From Sphingobacteriales bacterium (GTDB lineage: Bacteria; Bacteroidota; Bacteroidia; Chitinophagales; Chitinophagaceae): a stretch of 13,893 nt of DNA. A program made the translations under genes and the position numbers. The stretch's first letter is position 1. The number at the start of each line of letters is the position of its first letter. The notes beneath the pieces were generated by a model. The model did not search any database and was not told the origin of the DNA. It saw only the letters and a program-made list of their open reading frames with translations. Where the stretch lies: assembly GCA_947463665.1 (NCBI GenBank), contig CANHUD010000034.1, forward strand, positions 1 to 13,893. The letters are read 5' to 3'. Positions 6,903 to 13,893 of the stretch are shown piece after piece.

Positions 6903-8648
6903 TTATTTTAGTCGTATCTCGGCAACGCCACAGCCCTGCGGTACCATTGGGAATACATTGTTTTCCTTTCCAACCATTACCTCCAGCAGATAAGGACCGT
7001 TATGGGTCAGCATTTCATGGAGAGCATCCCGAAGATCGCTTCTCTCAGAAATGGATCTGCCTTCTATGTGGTATCCTTTGGCAACCATTACATAATCCGG
7101 GCTCTCAATATCCACAAAAGAATAACGTTTCTCGTGGAAGAGTTGCTGCCACTGGCGGACCATGCCGAGGAAACGATTGTTGAGGATGAGGATTTTTACA
7201 TTTACGTTCGACTGCATGATGGTGCCGAATTCCTGGATGGTCATCTGGATTCCGCCATCACCAATGATTGCCACTACGGTGCGGTCAGGTGCTCCGAATT
7301 TTGCACCGATGGCTGCAGGCAATCCGAAGCCCATGGTGCCCAGCCCTCCGGAGGTAACATTGCTCAAGCTCTTGTTGAATTTGGCATACCTGCAGGCTAC
7401 CATCTGGTGTTGACCCACATCGGTTACGATGATGGCATCTCCGCCGGATAGTTCATTGAGTACATTGATCACCTCACCCATCGACATGATGTCTGTAGTG
7501 GGGTTAAGTTCGTTTTGGATTACAGCCTCTTCTTCTTTTTGCTGGTGCTCTTTAAAAAGTTGGAGCCATTGCGGGAATACACGGGCATTAACCTTTTCAG
7601 TTAGTAAAGGCAGCGTTTCCTTGCAATCACCCCAGACAGGAACGGTTGATTTTATGTTCTTATCGATTTCGGCGGGGTCAATATCGAGGTGGATTACTTT
7701 TGCCTGTTTGGCGTATTTATCGAGGCGGCCGGTTACCCGGTCATCGAAGCGCATACCAATGGCAATCAGTACATCGCATTGATTGGTCAGTACATTCGGA
7801 CCATAATTCCCATGCATACCGAGCATTCCCACATTGAGCGGGTGATCGGTAGGTAGCGCACTGAGGCCGAGGATGGTCCAGGCAGCGGGGATCCCTGATT
7901 TTTCGAGAAACGCTTTGAATTCCTTTTCTGCTTTTCCGAGGATAACACCCTGTCCGAAAATCACAAAAGGACGTTCGGCCTCATTTATGAGTTTGGCGGC
8001 TTCTTCTATATATTCTTTTCTCACCACAGGTGCCGGACGATAGCTACGGATATGGGTACATTTGGTATAGCCTTTGTAATCGAACAGCTGCAGCTGCGCA
8101 TTTTTGGTGATATCGATCAGTACAGGTCCCGGGCGACCGCTACCGGCGATGTAGAAGGCCTTAGCGAGCACTGCAGGAATTTCGGAAGCATCGGTTACCT
8201 GATAATTCCATTTAGTAACCGGAGTGGTTATGTTAATCACATCGGTTTCCTGGAAGGCATCGGTCCCGAGCAGGTGAGCGAATACCTGTCCGGTGATGCA
8301 GACCAGCGGATTGGAATCGATCATGGCATCGGCCAGTCCGGTCACCAGATTGGTAGCACCGGGTCCGCTGGTGGCGAACACTACGCCGGTTCTGCCACTG
8401 ACGCGGGCATAGCCCTGGGCAGCGTGGATACCGCCCTGTTCGTGCCGGACAAGGATGTGCTCCAGCTTGTCGCGGTAATCATAGAGGGCATCATAAATGG
8501 GCATGATGGCGCCTCCGGGATAACCGAAGATGGTCGTAACGCCTTCGGCCAGCATGGCTTCCAGAACCGCTACGGATCCGGATACTTGGCGGCTTTCAGG
8601 TTCTGTCCCGTTTTCTGACTGCAGGGGCAGGGTATCAACACTGCTCAT
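6903..8648 (-). CDS. ilvB: Acetolactate synthase large (catalytic) subunit
   Basis: This ThDP- and FAD-dependent enzyme condenses two pyruvates to 2-acetolactate, or pyruvate with 2-oxobutanoate to 2-aceto-2-hydroxybutyrate. The protein has 581 residues. The N-terminal pyrimidine-binding domain carries FGYPGGAIMP (41-50) and the catalytic Glu70 in VRHEQGG, then SGPGATN (94-100). The central FAD-binding region includes LGMHGNYGPN (276-285) and GMRFDDRVTGR (298-308). The C-terminal domain has the ThDP/Mg2+ motif starting GDGGIQM (463-469) and ending LNNRFLGMVRQWQ (489-501). All catalytic landmarks and the full family length are present. The first 22 residues are a polar N-terminal extension before the conserved fold. 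It follows ilvD by 20 bp and is followed by its regulatory subunit. Confidence 0.97.
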   Translation of the reverse strand: MSSVDTLPLQSENGTEPESRQVSGSVAVLEAMLAEGVTTIFGYPGGAIMPIYDALYDYRDKLEHILVRHEQGGIHAAQGYARVSGRTGVVFATSGPGATNLVTGLADAMIDSNPLVCITGQVFAHLLGTDAFQETDVINITTPVTKWNYQVTDASEIPAVLAKAFYIAGSGRPGPVLIDITKNAQLQLFDYKGYTKCTHIRSYRPAPVVRKEYIEEAAKLINEAERPFVIFGQGVILGKAEKEFKAFLEKSGIPAAWTILGLSALPTDHPLNVGMLGMHGNYGPNVLTNQCDVLIAIGMRFDDRVTGRLDKYAKQAKVIHLDIDPAEIDKNIKSTVPVWGDCKETLPLLTEKVNARVFPQWLQLFKEHQQKEEEAVIQNELNPTTDIMSMGEVINVLNELSGGDAIIVTDVGQHQMVACRYAKFNKSLSNVTSGGLGTMGFGLPAAIGAKFGAPDRTVVAIIGDGGIQMTIQEFGTIMQSNVNVKILILNNRFLGMVRQWQQLFHEKRYSFVDIESPDYVMVAKGYHIEGRSISERSDLRDALHEMLTHNGPYLLEVMVGKENNVFPMVPQGCGVAEIRLK

Positions 8649-8662
8649 ATAGGTTGTTTTAA
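8649..8662 (-). promoter_or_regulatory. ilvB translation initiation region without Shine-Dalgarno
   Basis: The bases before the ilvB ATG read TTAAAACAAC followed by CTAT on the minus strand: the identical decamer and identical four-base spacing seen before ilvC (6246-6259). There is no purine-rich AGGAG element. Visible directly; the functional meaning is inferred. Confidence 0.4.
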
Positions 8663-8668
8663 GGATTG

Positions 8669-10351
8669 TTAATCTCCGTCGGTTATACAGCCTCTGGCGG
8701 CACTACTAACCTGTTTGGCGTATTTGTATAACAGACCTTTTTTTACTTTCAGTTCGGGTTGTGTCCAGTTGGCTTTTCTGCCGGCCAGTTCTTCATCGCT
8801 GATCAGCATATCGATGGTCCGTTTGCGGGCATCGATCCGGATGATGTCATCGTCCTTAACAAAGGCGATGTTCCCTCCGGTATGAGCTTCAGGTGTGATA
8901 TGCCCTACCACAAAACCGTGGGTACCTCCGCTGAAGCGGCCGTCGGTGATCAGGGCTACGGTTTTTCCGAGGCCTGCACCGATGATGGCGGAGGTAGGTT
9001 TGAGCATTTCCGGCATACCGGGGGCTCCTTTAGGACCTACATGGCGGATGACCACTACATCTCCGGAGCGGACGCGGCCCGACTGGATACCGGTGATCAG
9101 TTCTTTTTCACCGTCAAACACGCGGGCGGGGCCTTCAAAGAATTCCCCTTCTTTTCCGGTAATCTTGGCCACGCTGCCTTCGGTGGCCAGGTTGCCGTAC
9201 AGGATCTGTATATGACCTGTAGGTTTCATGGGTTTGGAAAGCGGAGTGATGATAGGCTGTTTATCGAAGTCAAGGTCCGGGATGGATTCCATGTTTTCTG
9301 CGATGGTTTTGCCGGTAACGGTTAGGCAGTGGCCATGGAGCAGTCCTTCCTTAAGAAGATATTTCATAACAGCGGGTACGCCTCCGATCTTGTGGAGATC
9401 TTCCATCAGGTACCGGCCGCTGGGTTTGAGGTCGGCGATGAATGGTGTGCGATCGCTGATGCGCTGCACATCATCCTGGGTAATATGCAGACCGATGGCA
9501 TCCGCCATGGCGATCAGGTGTAGTACGGCATTGGTAGAGCCACCGAGTGCCATAACAATAGTGATCGCGTTTTCAAACGCTTCCATGGTCATGATATCGC
9601 TGGGTTTGATATCGTTTTCCAGCAGGAGTCGGATCGCTTTTCCGGCGGCTTCACATTCCCGTTGTTTTTCTTCACTGATAGCAGGATTGGAAGAGGAGTA
9701 GGGAAGGCTCATGCCCATGGCTTCGATGGCAGAGGCCATGGTATTGGCTGTGTACATCCCGCCGCAGGCGCCCGGGCCGGGACAGGAGTTCATCACGATG
9801 CCTTTGAAATCTCCGTCAGTCAGCTGTCCGGCGATTTTTTGACCGAGTGCTTCGAAAGAAGATATGATGTTCAGGTCCTGGCCTTTGTAATGTCCGGGGG
9901 CAATCGTACCGCCATATACCATGATAGAAGGCCTGTTGAGGCGGGCCATACCGATGAGAGAGCCCGGCATGTTTTTATCGCAGCCCGGAACGGTGATCAC
10001 GGCATCGTAGCACTGAGCATTGCAGACCGCTTCGATGGAGTCTGCAATGATATCGCGGCTGACAAGCGAGTAGCGCATGCCATCGGTCCCATTGGATATA
10101 CCGTCACTCACCCCGATGGTGTTGAAGACCAGGCCTACCAGGTCATTGTCCCAGATGGATTTTTTGATGGAAGCAGCCAGATCGTTCAGGTGCATGTTAC
10201 AGGTATTGCCATCATAGCCCATGGAGGCTACACCCACCTGAGCTTTTTTGAGATCTTCTTCAGTGAGGCCGATGCCGTAAAGCATGGCCTGTGCCGCAGG
10301 CTGGGTAACATCCTGCGTGATAATTTTGCTATACTTGTTCAGTTCGTTCAT
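8669..10351 (-). CDS. ilvD: Dihydroxy-acid dehydratase, Fe-S enzyme
   Basis: This enzyme dehydrates 2,3-dihydroxyisovalerate and 2,3-dihydroxy-3-methylvalerate to the 2-oxo acids that are the direct precursors of valine and isoleucine; 2-oxoisovalerate also feeds the leucine genes upstream. The protein has 560 residues, the normal family length. Three cysteines match the cluster ligands: Cys51 (GNTCNMHL), Cys124 ([10 protein letters not shown]) and Cys196 ([16 protein letters not shown]). This three-cysteine pattern fits the [2Fe-2S] class; Lys125 next to Cys124 is the residue carbamylated to bind Mg2+ in that class. The C-terminal half holds [25 protein letters not shown] and PEAHTGG, all hallmark segments. 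It starts 12 bp after leuB and joins the leu and ilv halves of the operon. Confidence 0.97.
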   Translation of the reverse strand: MNELNKYSKIITQDVTQPAAQAMLYGIGLTEEDLKKAQVGVASMGYDGNTCNMHLNDLAASIKKSIWDNDLVGLVFNTIGVSDGISNGTDGMRYSLVSRDIIADSIEAVCNAQCYDAVITVPGCDKNMPGSLIGMARLNRPSIMVYGGTIAPGHYKGQDLNIISSFEALGQKIAGQLTDGDFKGIVMNSCPGPGACGGMYTANTMASAIEAMGMSLPYSSSNPAISEEKQRECEAAGKAIRLLLENDIKPSDIMTMEAFENAITIVMALGGSTNAVLHLIAMADAIGLHITQDDVQRISDRTPFIADLKPSGRYLMEDLHKIGGVPAVMKYLLKEGLLHGHCLTVTGKTIAENMESIPDLDFDKQPIITPLSKPMKPTGHIQILYGNLATEGSVAKITGKEGEFFEGPARVFDGEKELITGIQSGRVRSGDVVVIRHVGPKGAPGMPEMLKPTSAIIGAGLGKTVALITDGRFSGGTHGFVVGHITPEAHTGGNIAFVKDDDIIRIDARKRTIDMLISDEELAGRKANWTQPELKVKKGLLYKYAKQVSSAARGCITDGD

Positions 10352-10363
10352 ATGCAGGGGTAG

Positions 10364-11482
10364 TTAAATGATGGTGGATTTACGGAGTTCGATGTTGGCC
10401 TGGTTCACGGCTCCTTCGGGGATCTTGTGCAGGATATGGTCAGATACCAGTTCTCCGATAGTGGAGGTGAAATAGAAATTGGTAGCATCGATGTCTTTGG
10501 TGACGAAGCCATGTTGCAGCGTCCAGTCGACCGCATCTTTAACAGCCTGTGCTTCCTTATGCATCTCAAAATATTCGAGCATAAGCGCAGCGGATAGTAT
10601 AGAACCGAGTGGGTTAGCAATATCTTTCCCGGCTGCCTGCGGATAGGAGCCATGGATGGGTTCGAACAGAGCCCGGCCGTTGCCTACGGAGGCGGAGGGG
10701 AGCAGGCCAAGGGAGCCGGTGAGTACACTTCCTTCATCCGAGATGATGTCTCCAAACATATTTTCGGTGAGGATCACGTCAAATTGTTTGGGATAGAGGA
10801 TGAGTTGCATGGCGGCATTGTCCACGAACATATAATCGACCTGTACTTCCGGGTATTTGGCTGCCATGGCCTGAACGTTTTTTCTCCAGAGGCGGGAGGT
10901 CTCCAGTACATTGGCCTTATCCACCAGGGTTAGTTTTTTACGGCGGTTCATGGCGAACTGGAAGGCCAGTTCACTAACGCGGTTGATTTCGGCAGAGCTA
11001 TAGGTACATTCATCGATGGCAACATCACCGGCTTCATTCAGTTCTTTTTTCCCGAAATAGATACCTCCTGTGAGTTCGCGGAAGATTACAAAGTCGACTT
11101 CTTCCAGCGCATTTGCCTTGAGGGGGGAAAGGTGATAAAGCGACGGATATGATTTTACCGGCCGGATGTTGGCGAACAGTTCCAGTGCTTTCCGGATGCG
11201 TAGGAGTCCCTGTTCGGGTCTGACTTTTGCGGTAGGATCATTGTCGTATTTAGGATGACCGATGGCACCAAACAGGATAGCATCGGATTGCAGGCAGGTG
11301 TCAACCGTAGCCTGTGGCAGCGGATCACCTGTTTTGTCGATGGCATCAGCTCCCATGAGGCAGTATTCGTAGGAGAAGGTATGTCCAAACTGCTGGCCGA
11401 TGGCGTTGAGTACACGTACCGCCTGTGCGGTCACTTCTGGTCCGATCCCGTCGCCGGGGATCACGGCAATATGTTTCTGCAT
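10364..11482 (-). CDS. leuB: 3-isopropylmalate dehydrogenase
   Basis: This NAD+-dependent enzyme oxidises and decarboxylates (2R,3S)-3-isopropylmalate to 2-oxoisocaproate, the keto acid of leucine. The protein has 372 residues. It opens with the beta-decarboxylating dehydrogenase signature IAVIPGDGIGPEV (5-17). Substrate residues are Arg95 and Arg97 in LLRIRKALELFANIRP, Arg135 in RELTGGIYFG, and Lys189 (VDKANVLE). Metal ligands are Asp221 (VDNAAMQ), Asp245 and Asp249 (FGDIISDE). The cofactor loop is EPIHGSYPQAAGKDIANP. RELTGGIYFG and the leucine-cluster context favour LeuB over isocitrate or tartrate dehydrogenase. It begins 9 bp after leuD. Confidence 0.97.
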   Translation of the reverse strand: MQKHIAVIPGDGIGPEVTAQAVRVLNAIGQQFGHTFSYEYCLMGADAIDKTGDPLPQATVDTCLQSDAILFGAIGHPKYDNDPTAKVRPEQGLLRIRKALELFANIRPVKSYPSLYHLSPLKANALEEVDFVIFRELTGGIYFGKKELNEAGDVAIDECTYSSAEINRVSELAFQFAMNRRKKLTLVDKANVLETSRLWRKNVQAMAAKYPEVQVDYMFVDNAAMQLILYPKQFDVILTENMFGDIISDEGSVLTGSLGLLPSASVGNGRALFEPIHGSYPQAAGKDIANPLGSILSAALMLEYFEMHKEAQAVKDAVDWTLQHGFVTKDIDATNFYFTSTIGELVSDHILHKIPEGAVNQANIELRKSTII

Positions 11483-11491
11483 CTGGTTACG

Positions 11492-12088
11492 TTAAATTCC
11501 TGTTTCTTTTTCATAGGCCTCGATCTTATCGCGGATGCTGAGCAGGTAATCGATGTCATCGTATCCGTTGATGAGGCATTCTTTTTTATAGGGGTTGATA
11601 TCGAACGATTCGGACGCTCCGGTGGCCACCAGCGTGATGGTCTGGGCTGGAAGATTCACGTTTATCAGGGTTTTCGGATCCTGTTCGACGGCCGACATGA
11701 GCATATCCAGAAAGGATGGACTAACTGTTACGGGTAGTAAAAAATTATTCAGGGCGTTGTTGCGGAAGATATCTGCGAAGAAGCTGCTGACCACTACATG
11801 GAACCCGAAATCTTTGATGGCCCAGGCGGCATGTTCCCGACTGGACCCGCAGCCGAAGTTTTTACCGGCGAGGAGGATCTGTCCGGAATAGCGTCCGGAG
11901 TTCAGTACGAAATCTTTTTTGGGTTGTTGTTCGTCGTCATTCTCATAGCGCCAGTCGCGAAACAGGTTTTTGCCAAAGCCATCACGGGTGGTAGCTTTGA
12001 GAAAACGTGCCGGAATGATCTGGTCGGTATCCACATTTTCAATGGGAAGCGGGATAGCCGTGGATTGTATGAGGGAGAGTTTAGACAT
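11492..12088 (-). CDS. leuD: 3-isopropylmalate dehydratase small subunit
   Basis: This is the swivel-domain subunit that pairs with LeuC to isomerise 2-isopropylmalate to 3-isopropylmalate. The protein has 198 residues. Near the N-terminus it has [13 protein letters not shown] (19-31), and [14 protein letters not shown] (77-90) is the substrate-specificity loop of the aconitase-family small subunit. The size fits bacterial LeuD (about 200). The start at 12088 lies at the end of a heptad repeat and directly overlaps a TAA as TAATG; an identical ATGTCTAA stands 7 bp upstream, but there the frame closes after four codons (Met-Ser-Asn-Val-stop), so 12088 is the functional start. The gap to the leuC stop is 13 bp, which suggests coupled translation with its partner subunit. 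Confidence 0.96.
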   Translation of the reverse strand: MSKLSLIQSTAIPLPIENVDTDQIIPARFLKATTRDGFGKNLFRDWRYENDDEQQPKKDFVLNSGRYSGQILLAGKNFGCGSSREHAAWAIKDFGFHVVVSSFFADIFRNNALNNFLLPVTVSPSFLDMLMSAVEQDPKTLINVNLPAQTITLVATGASESFDINPYKKECLINGYDDIDYLLSIRDKIEAYEKETGI

Positions 12089-12105
12089 TAGACATTAGAT
12101 GTTAG
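12080..12105 (-). repeat. Heptad repeat bridging leuC stop and leuD start
   Basis: On the minus strand, four consecutive heptads read CTAACAT, CTAATGT, CTAATGT and CTAAACT. The first contains the leuC stop TAA and the third contains the leuD start (TAATG). Because 7 is not a multiple of 3, the successive TAA triplets fall in different frames. The repeat and its overlap with both genes are directly visible. Confidence 0.75.
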
Positions 12106-13505
12106 AGGTTAATGTAATCCCGGACATCTTCCACTTTTCCGGTGATAGCGGCTACTGCGGCGGTAAGCGGTGAAGCGAGCAGTGTTCGGGCGTTTGGTCC
12201 CTGCCGTCCTTCAAAGTTCCGGTTGCTGGTACTGATGCAGTATTTTCCGGCGGGGATCTTGTCTTCGTTCATACCCAGGCAGGCGGAGCAGCCGGGGCCT
12301 CTTAACTGGAAGCCGGCTTCTTCAAAAATTTTATCGATGCCTTCTTCACGGGCCTGTGCTTCAACCTGTTTGCTACCGGGGACCACCCAAACTTCCACCT
12401 CATCGGCTTTCTTTTTTCCTTTTACGAAATCCGCTACCAGGCGGAGATCTTCTATGCGGGAATTGGTACAGGAGCCGATGAATACGTAATCGACTTTTTG
12501 TCCGCGTATGGGAGCGCCGGCCGACAGGCCCATATATTGAAGCGCCTTGGTGAAATTGGGGCGTTCTTTTTCTTCGATGGCATCCAGTGTAGGGATGTGC
12601 TGGCTGATACCGGTACCCATACCCGGATTGGTGCCGTAGGTAACCATCGGTTCGATATCTTCTGCGCGGATATGGAGTTCATGGTCGAATACAGCATCCG
12701 TATCAGACTGCAGGGTTTTCCAGTAGACCAGTTTTTCGTTCCAGGCGTCACCGGAGGGGGCGAAGCGTCGGCCCTTCATATATTGGAAGGTGATTTCATC
12801 CGGGGCGATGAGACCACCACGGGCGCCCATTTCGATGGACATATTGCAGATGGTCATGCGGGCTTCCATGGAGAGGCTTCGGATGGCGGAGCCGGCGTAT
12901 TCAACAAAGTAGCCGGTAGCGCCGGAAGCAGAGATCAGGGAAATGATGTGCAGGATAATGTCTTTGGAAAGCACCCCTTTGTTGAGATTGCCTTCCACAT
13001 TGATGCGCATCAGTTTGGGTTTGGTCTGCAGCAGGCATTGGGTGGCCAGCACCATTTCCACTTCGCTGGTACCGATGCCGAAGGCGATGGTACCGAAGGC
13101 GCCGTGTGTAGAGGTATGGCTATCGCCACATACCATGGTCATACCCGGCTGGGTGATGCCCAGTTCGGGGCCGATCACATGAACGATACCCTGAAAAGGA
13201 TGACCGAGCCCATAAAGTTCGATGCCGAAGTCAGCGCAGTTTTCTTTGAGGGCATCTACCTGTTTGCGGGAGAGTTCCTCGCGAATGGGCAGATGCTGAT
13301 CGATGGTTGGTACGTTATGATCGGCTGTGGCCACCACCTGTTGGGGGCGGAACACGTGAAGACCGCGTTTGGAGAGTCCTTTAAAAGCCTGGGGGGAGGT
13401 AACTTCATGAATGAGGTGTTTGTCGATATACAATACCGATGGTCCCCCTTCAATGGTGGTCACCAGATGTTTTTCCCAGATCTTTTCAAATAATGTTTTT
13501 CCCAT
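12102..13505 (-). CDS. leuC: 3-isopropylmalate dehydratase large subunit
   Basis: This is the [4Fe-4S]-carrying catalytic subunit of isopropylmalate isomerase, which works with LeuD. The protein has 467 residues, almost the same as E. coli LeuC (466). The cluster ligands are Cys346 ([13 protein letters not shown]), Cys406 and Cys409 ([11 protein letters not shown]). Other aconitase-family landmarks are ADHNVPT (61-67), [14 protein letters not shown] (125-138), GIGTSEVE (143-150) and [10 protein letters not shown] (427-436). It starts 30 bp after leuA with no Shine-Dalgarno sequence (leader TAAAATCTCCAGTTC). The order leuA-leuC-leuD-leuB places both isomerase subunits between the synthase and the dehydrogenase, following pathway order. 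Confidence 0.97.
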   Translation of the reverse strand: MGKTLFEKIWEKHLVTTIEGGPSVLYIDKHLIHEVTSPQAFKGLSKRGLHVFRPQQVVATADHNVPTIDQHLPIREELSRKQVDALKENCADFGIELYGLGHPFQGIVHVIGPELGITQPGMTMVCGDSHTSTHGAFGTIAFGIGTSEVEMVLATQCLLQTKPKLMRINVEGNLNKGVLSKDIILHIISLISASGATGYFVEYAGSAIRSLSMEARMTICNMSIEMGARGGLIAPDEITFQYMKGRRFAPSGDAWNEKLVYWKTLQSDTDAVFDHELHIRAEDIEPMVTYGTNPGMGTGISQHIPTLDAIEEKERPNFTKALQYMGLSAGAPIRGQKVDYVFIGSCTNSRIEDLRLVADFVKGKKKADEVEVWVVPGSKQVEAQAREEGIDKIFEEAGFQLRGPGCSACLGMNEDKIPAGKYCISTSNRNFEGRQGPNARTLLASPLTAAVAAITGKVEDVRDYINL

Positions 13506-13535
13506 GAACTGGAGATTTTATGCGGGTTCGGAAGG

Positions 13536-13893
13536 TTAGTTGCAGATGGTTTGGGATTTGTATGCTTCGGCCATAGCCTGAAGGTGTTCATCTTTGACTT
13601 CTTTGAGGTCATCGGCCACCTGAAGAAACTGATTGTAGAGAACATCCACATCGTTTCTGGAAAAATCGTATCCCAGATTCCGGAACCGGTAGGCCAGTGC
13701 AGAACGGCCGCTCCGGGCGGTGAGTACGATTTTGGAGCTATCGGCCCCTACTTCAACCGGGTTAATGATTTCGTATGTTTCGGCATTTTTCAGAAACCCA
13801 TCCTGATGGATGCCGGATGAATGGGAGAAGGCATTGGCGCCAACGATCGCTTTATTGGGCTGAACGGGCATGCGCATGGTATCGGATACCAGC
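13536..13893 (-). CDS. leuA: 2-isopropylmalate synthase, C-terminal part only
   Basis: This is the last 118 codons of the enzyme that condenses 2-oxoisovalerate with acetyl-CoA, the first step of leucine synthesis. The N-terminal TIM-barrel catalytic domain is outside the window on the right. Visible are the conserved segment NAFSHSSGIHQDG, then TYEIINP and LTARSGRSALAYRFRNLGY, which match the subdomains following the barrel in LeuA. The protein stops at QTICN, about 105 residues after that conserved segment. E. coli LeuA continues there for well over 100 residues with the leucine-binding regulatory domain, so this LeuA is of the short type without that domain. Only 30 bp separate its stop from leuC, so no lost domain is hidden downstream. 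The related homocitrate and citramalate synthases share this fold; the leu-operon position favours LeuA. Confidence 0.92.
   Translation of the reverse strand, partial: LVSDTMRMPVQPNKAIVGANAFSHSSGIHQDGFLKNAETYEIINPVEVGADSSKIVLTARSGRSALAYRFRNLGYDFSRNDVDVLYNQFLQVADDLKEVKDEHLQAMAEAYKSQTICN

Noticed and set aside
12498..13493. Plus-strand open frame of 331 codons opposite leuC
   Set aside because: It mirrors leuC, which is intact with all three cluster cysteines; the His/Gly/Phe-rich translation is typical of antisense frames.
1..13893. tRNA, rRNA, CRISPR array, insertion sequence or prophage
   Set aside because: No cloverleaf-like or rRNA-like segments, no regularly spaced repeats, no transposase-like frames and no terminal inverted repeats were seen; nearly all bases belong to core biosynthetic genes.

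Overview
The window is a stretch of chromosomal amino-acid biosynthesis genes, all on the minus strand, so transcription runs from the right edge to the left edge. The organism is most likely a member of the Bacteroidota, probably Chitinophagaceae (Chitinophaga-like). This rests on the gene order leuA-leuC-leuD-leuB-ilvD-ilvB-ilvN-ilvC-ilvA, on A-rich leaders with no Shine-Dalgarno sequence before the start codons, on the protein sequences themselves and on the moderate GC content. The genus assignment is inference.

Region 1 (right edge to about 3890): a compact leucine/isoleucine/valine operon. It runs from the 3' end of leuA (13536-13893, 5' part outside the window) through leuC, leuD, leuB, ilvD, ilvB, ilvN and ilvC to ilvA. 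All gaps are 4-39 bp. Together these genes encode threonine deaminase (2-oxobutanoate supply), acetohydroxyacid synthase large and small subunits, ketol-acid reductoisomerase, dihydroxyacid dehydratase, and the leucine branch from 2-oxoisovalerate to 2-oxoisocaproate. The branched-chain aminotransferase (ilvE) that would finish all three pathways is not in the window. The operon promoter and any attenuator lie beyond the right edge.

Region 2 (3187-3889): a 180-bp spacer, a small, strongly acidic protein of unknown function (3335-3709, possibly starting further upstream at a non-ATG codon), and a 148-bp AT-rich spacer. The second spacer carries a perfect 8-bp inverted repeat that could be an operator for the next gene.

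Region 3 (1-3186): the first 1062 codons of gltB, the large subunit of glutamate synthase, running off the left edge. Glutamate made by this enzyme is the amino donor for the last step of branched-chain amino acid synthesis, which gives a plausible metabolic link to the operon.

I found no mobile element, CRISPR array, rRNA or tRNA. The genes are mostly ordinary core metabolism. The points worth a second look are the unknown acidic protein and its start, a heptad repeat bridging leuC and leuD, an identical leader decamer before ilvB and ilvC, a fungal-like ketol-acid reductoisomerase, a LeuA without its leucine-sensing domain, and the palindrome before gltB.
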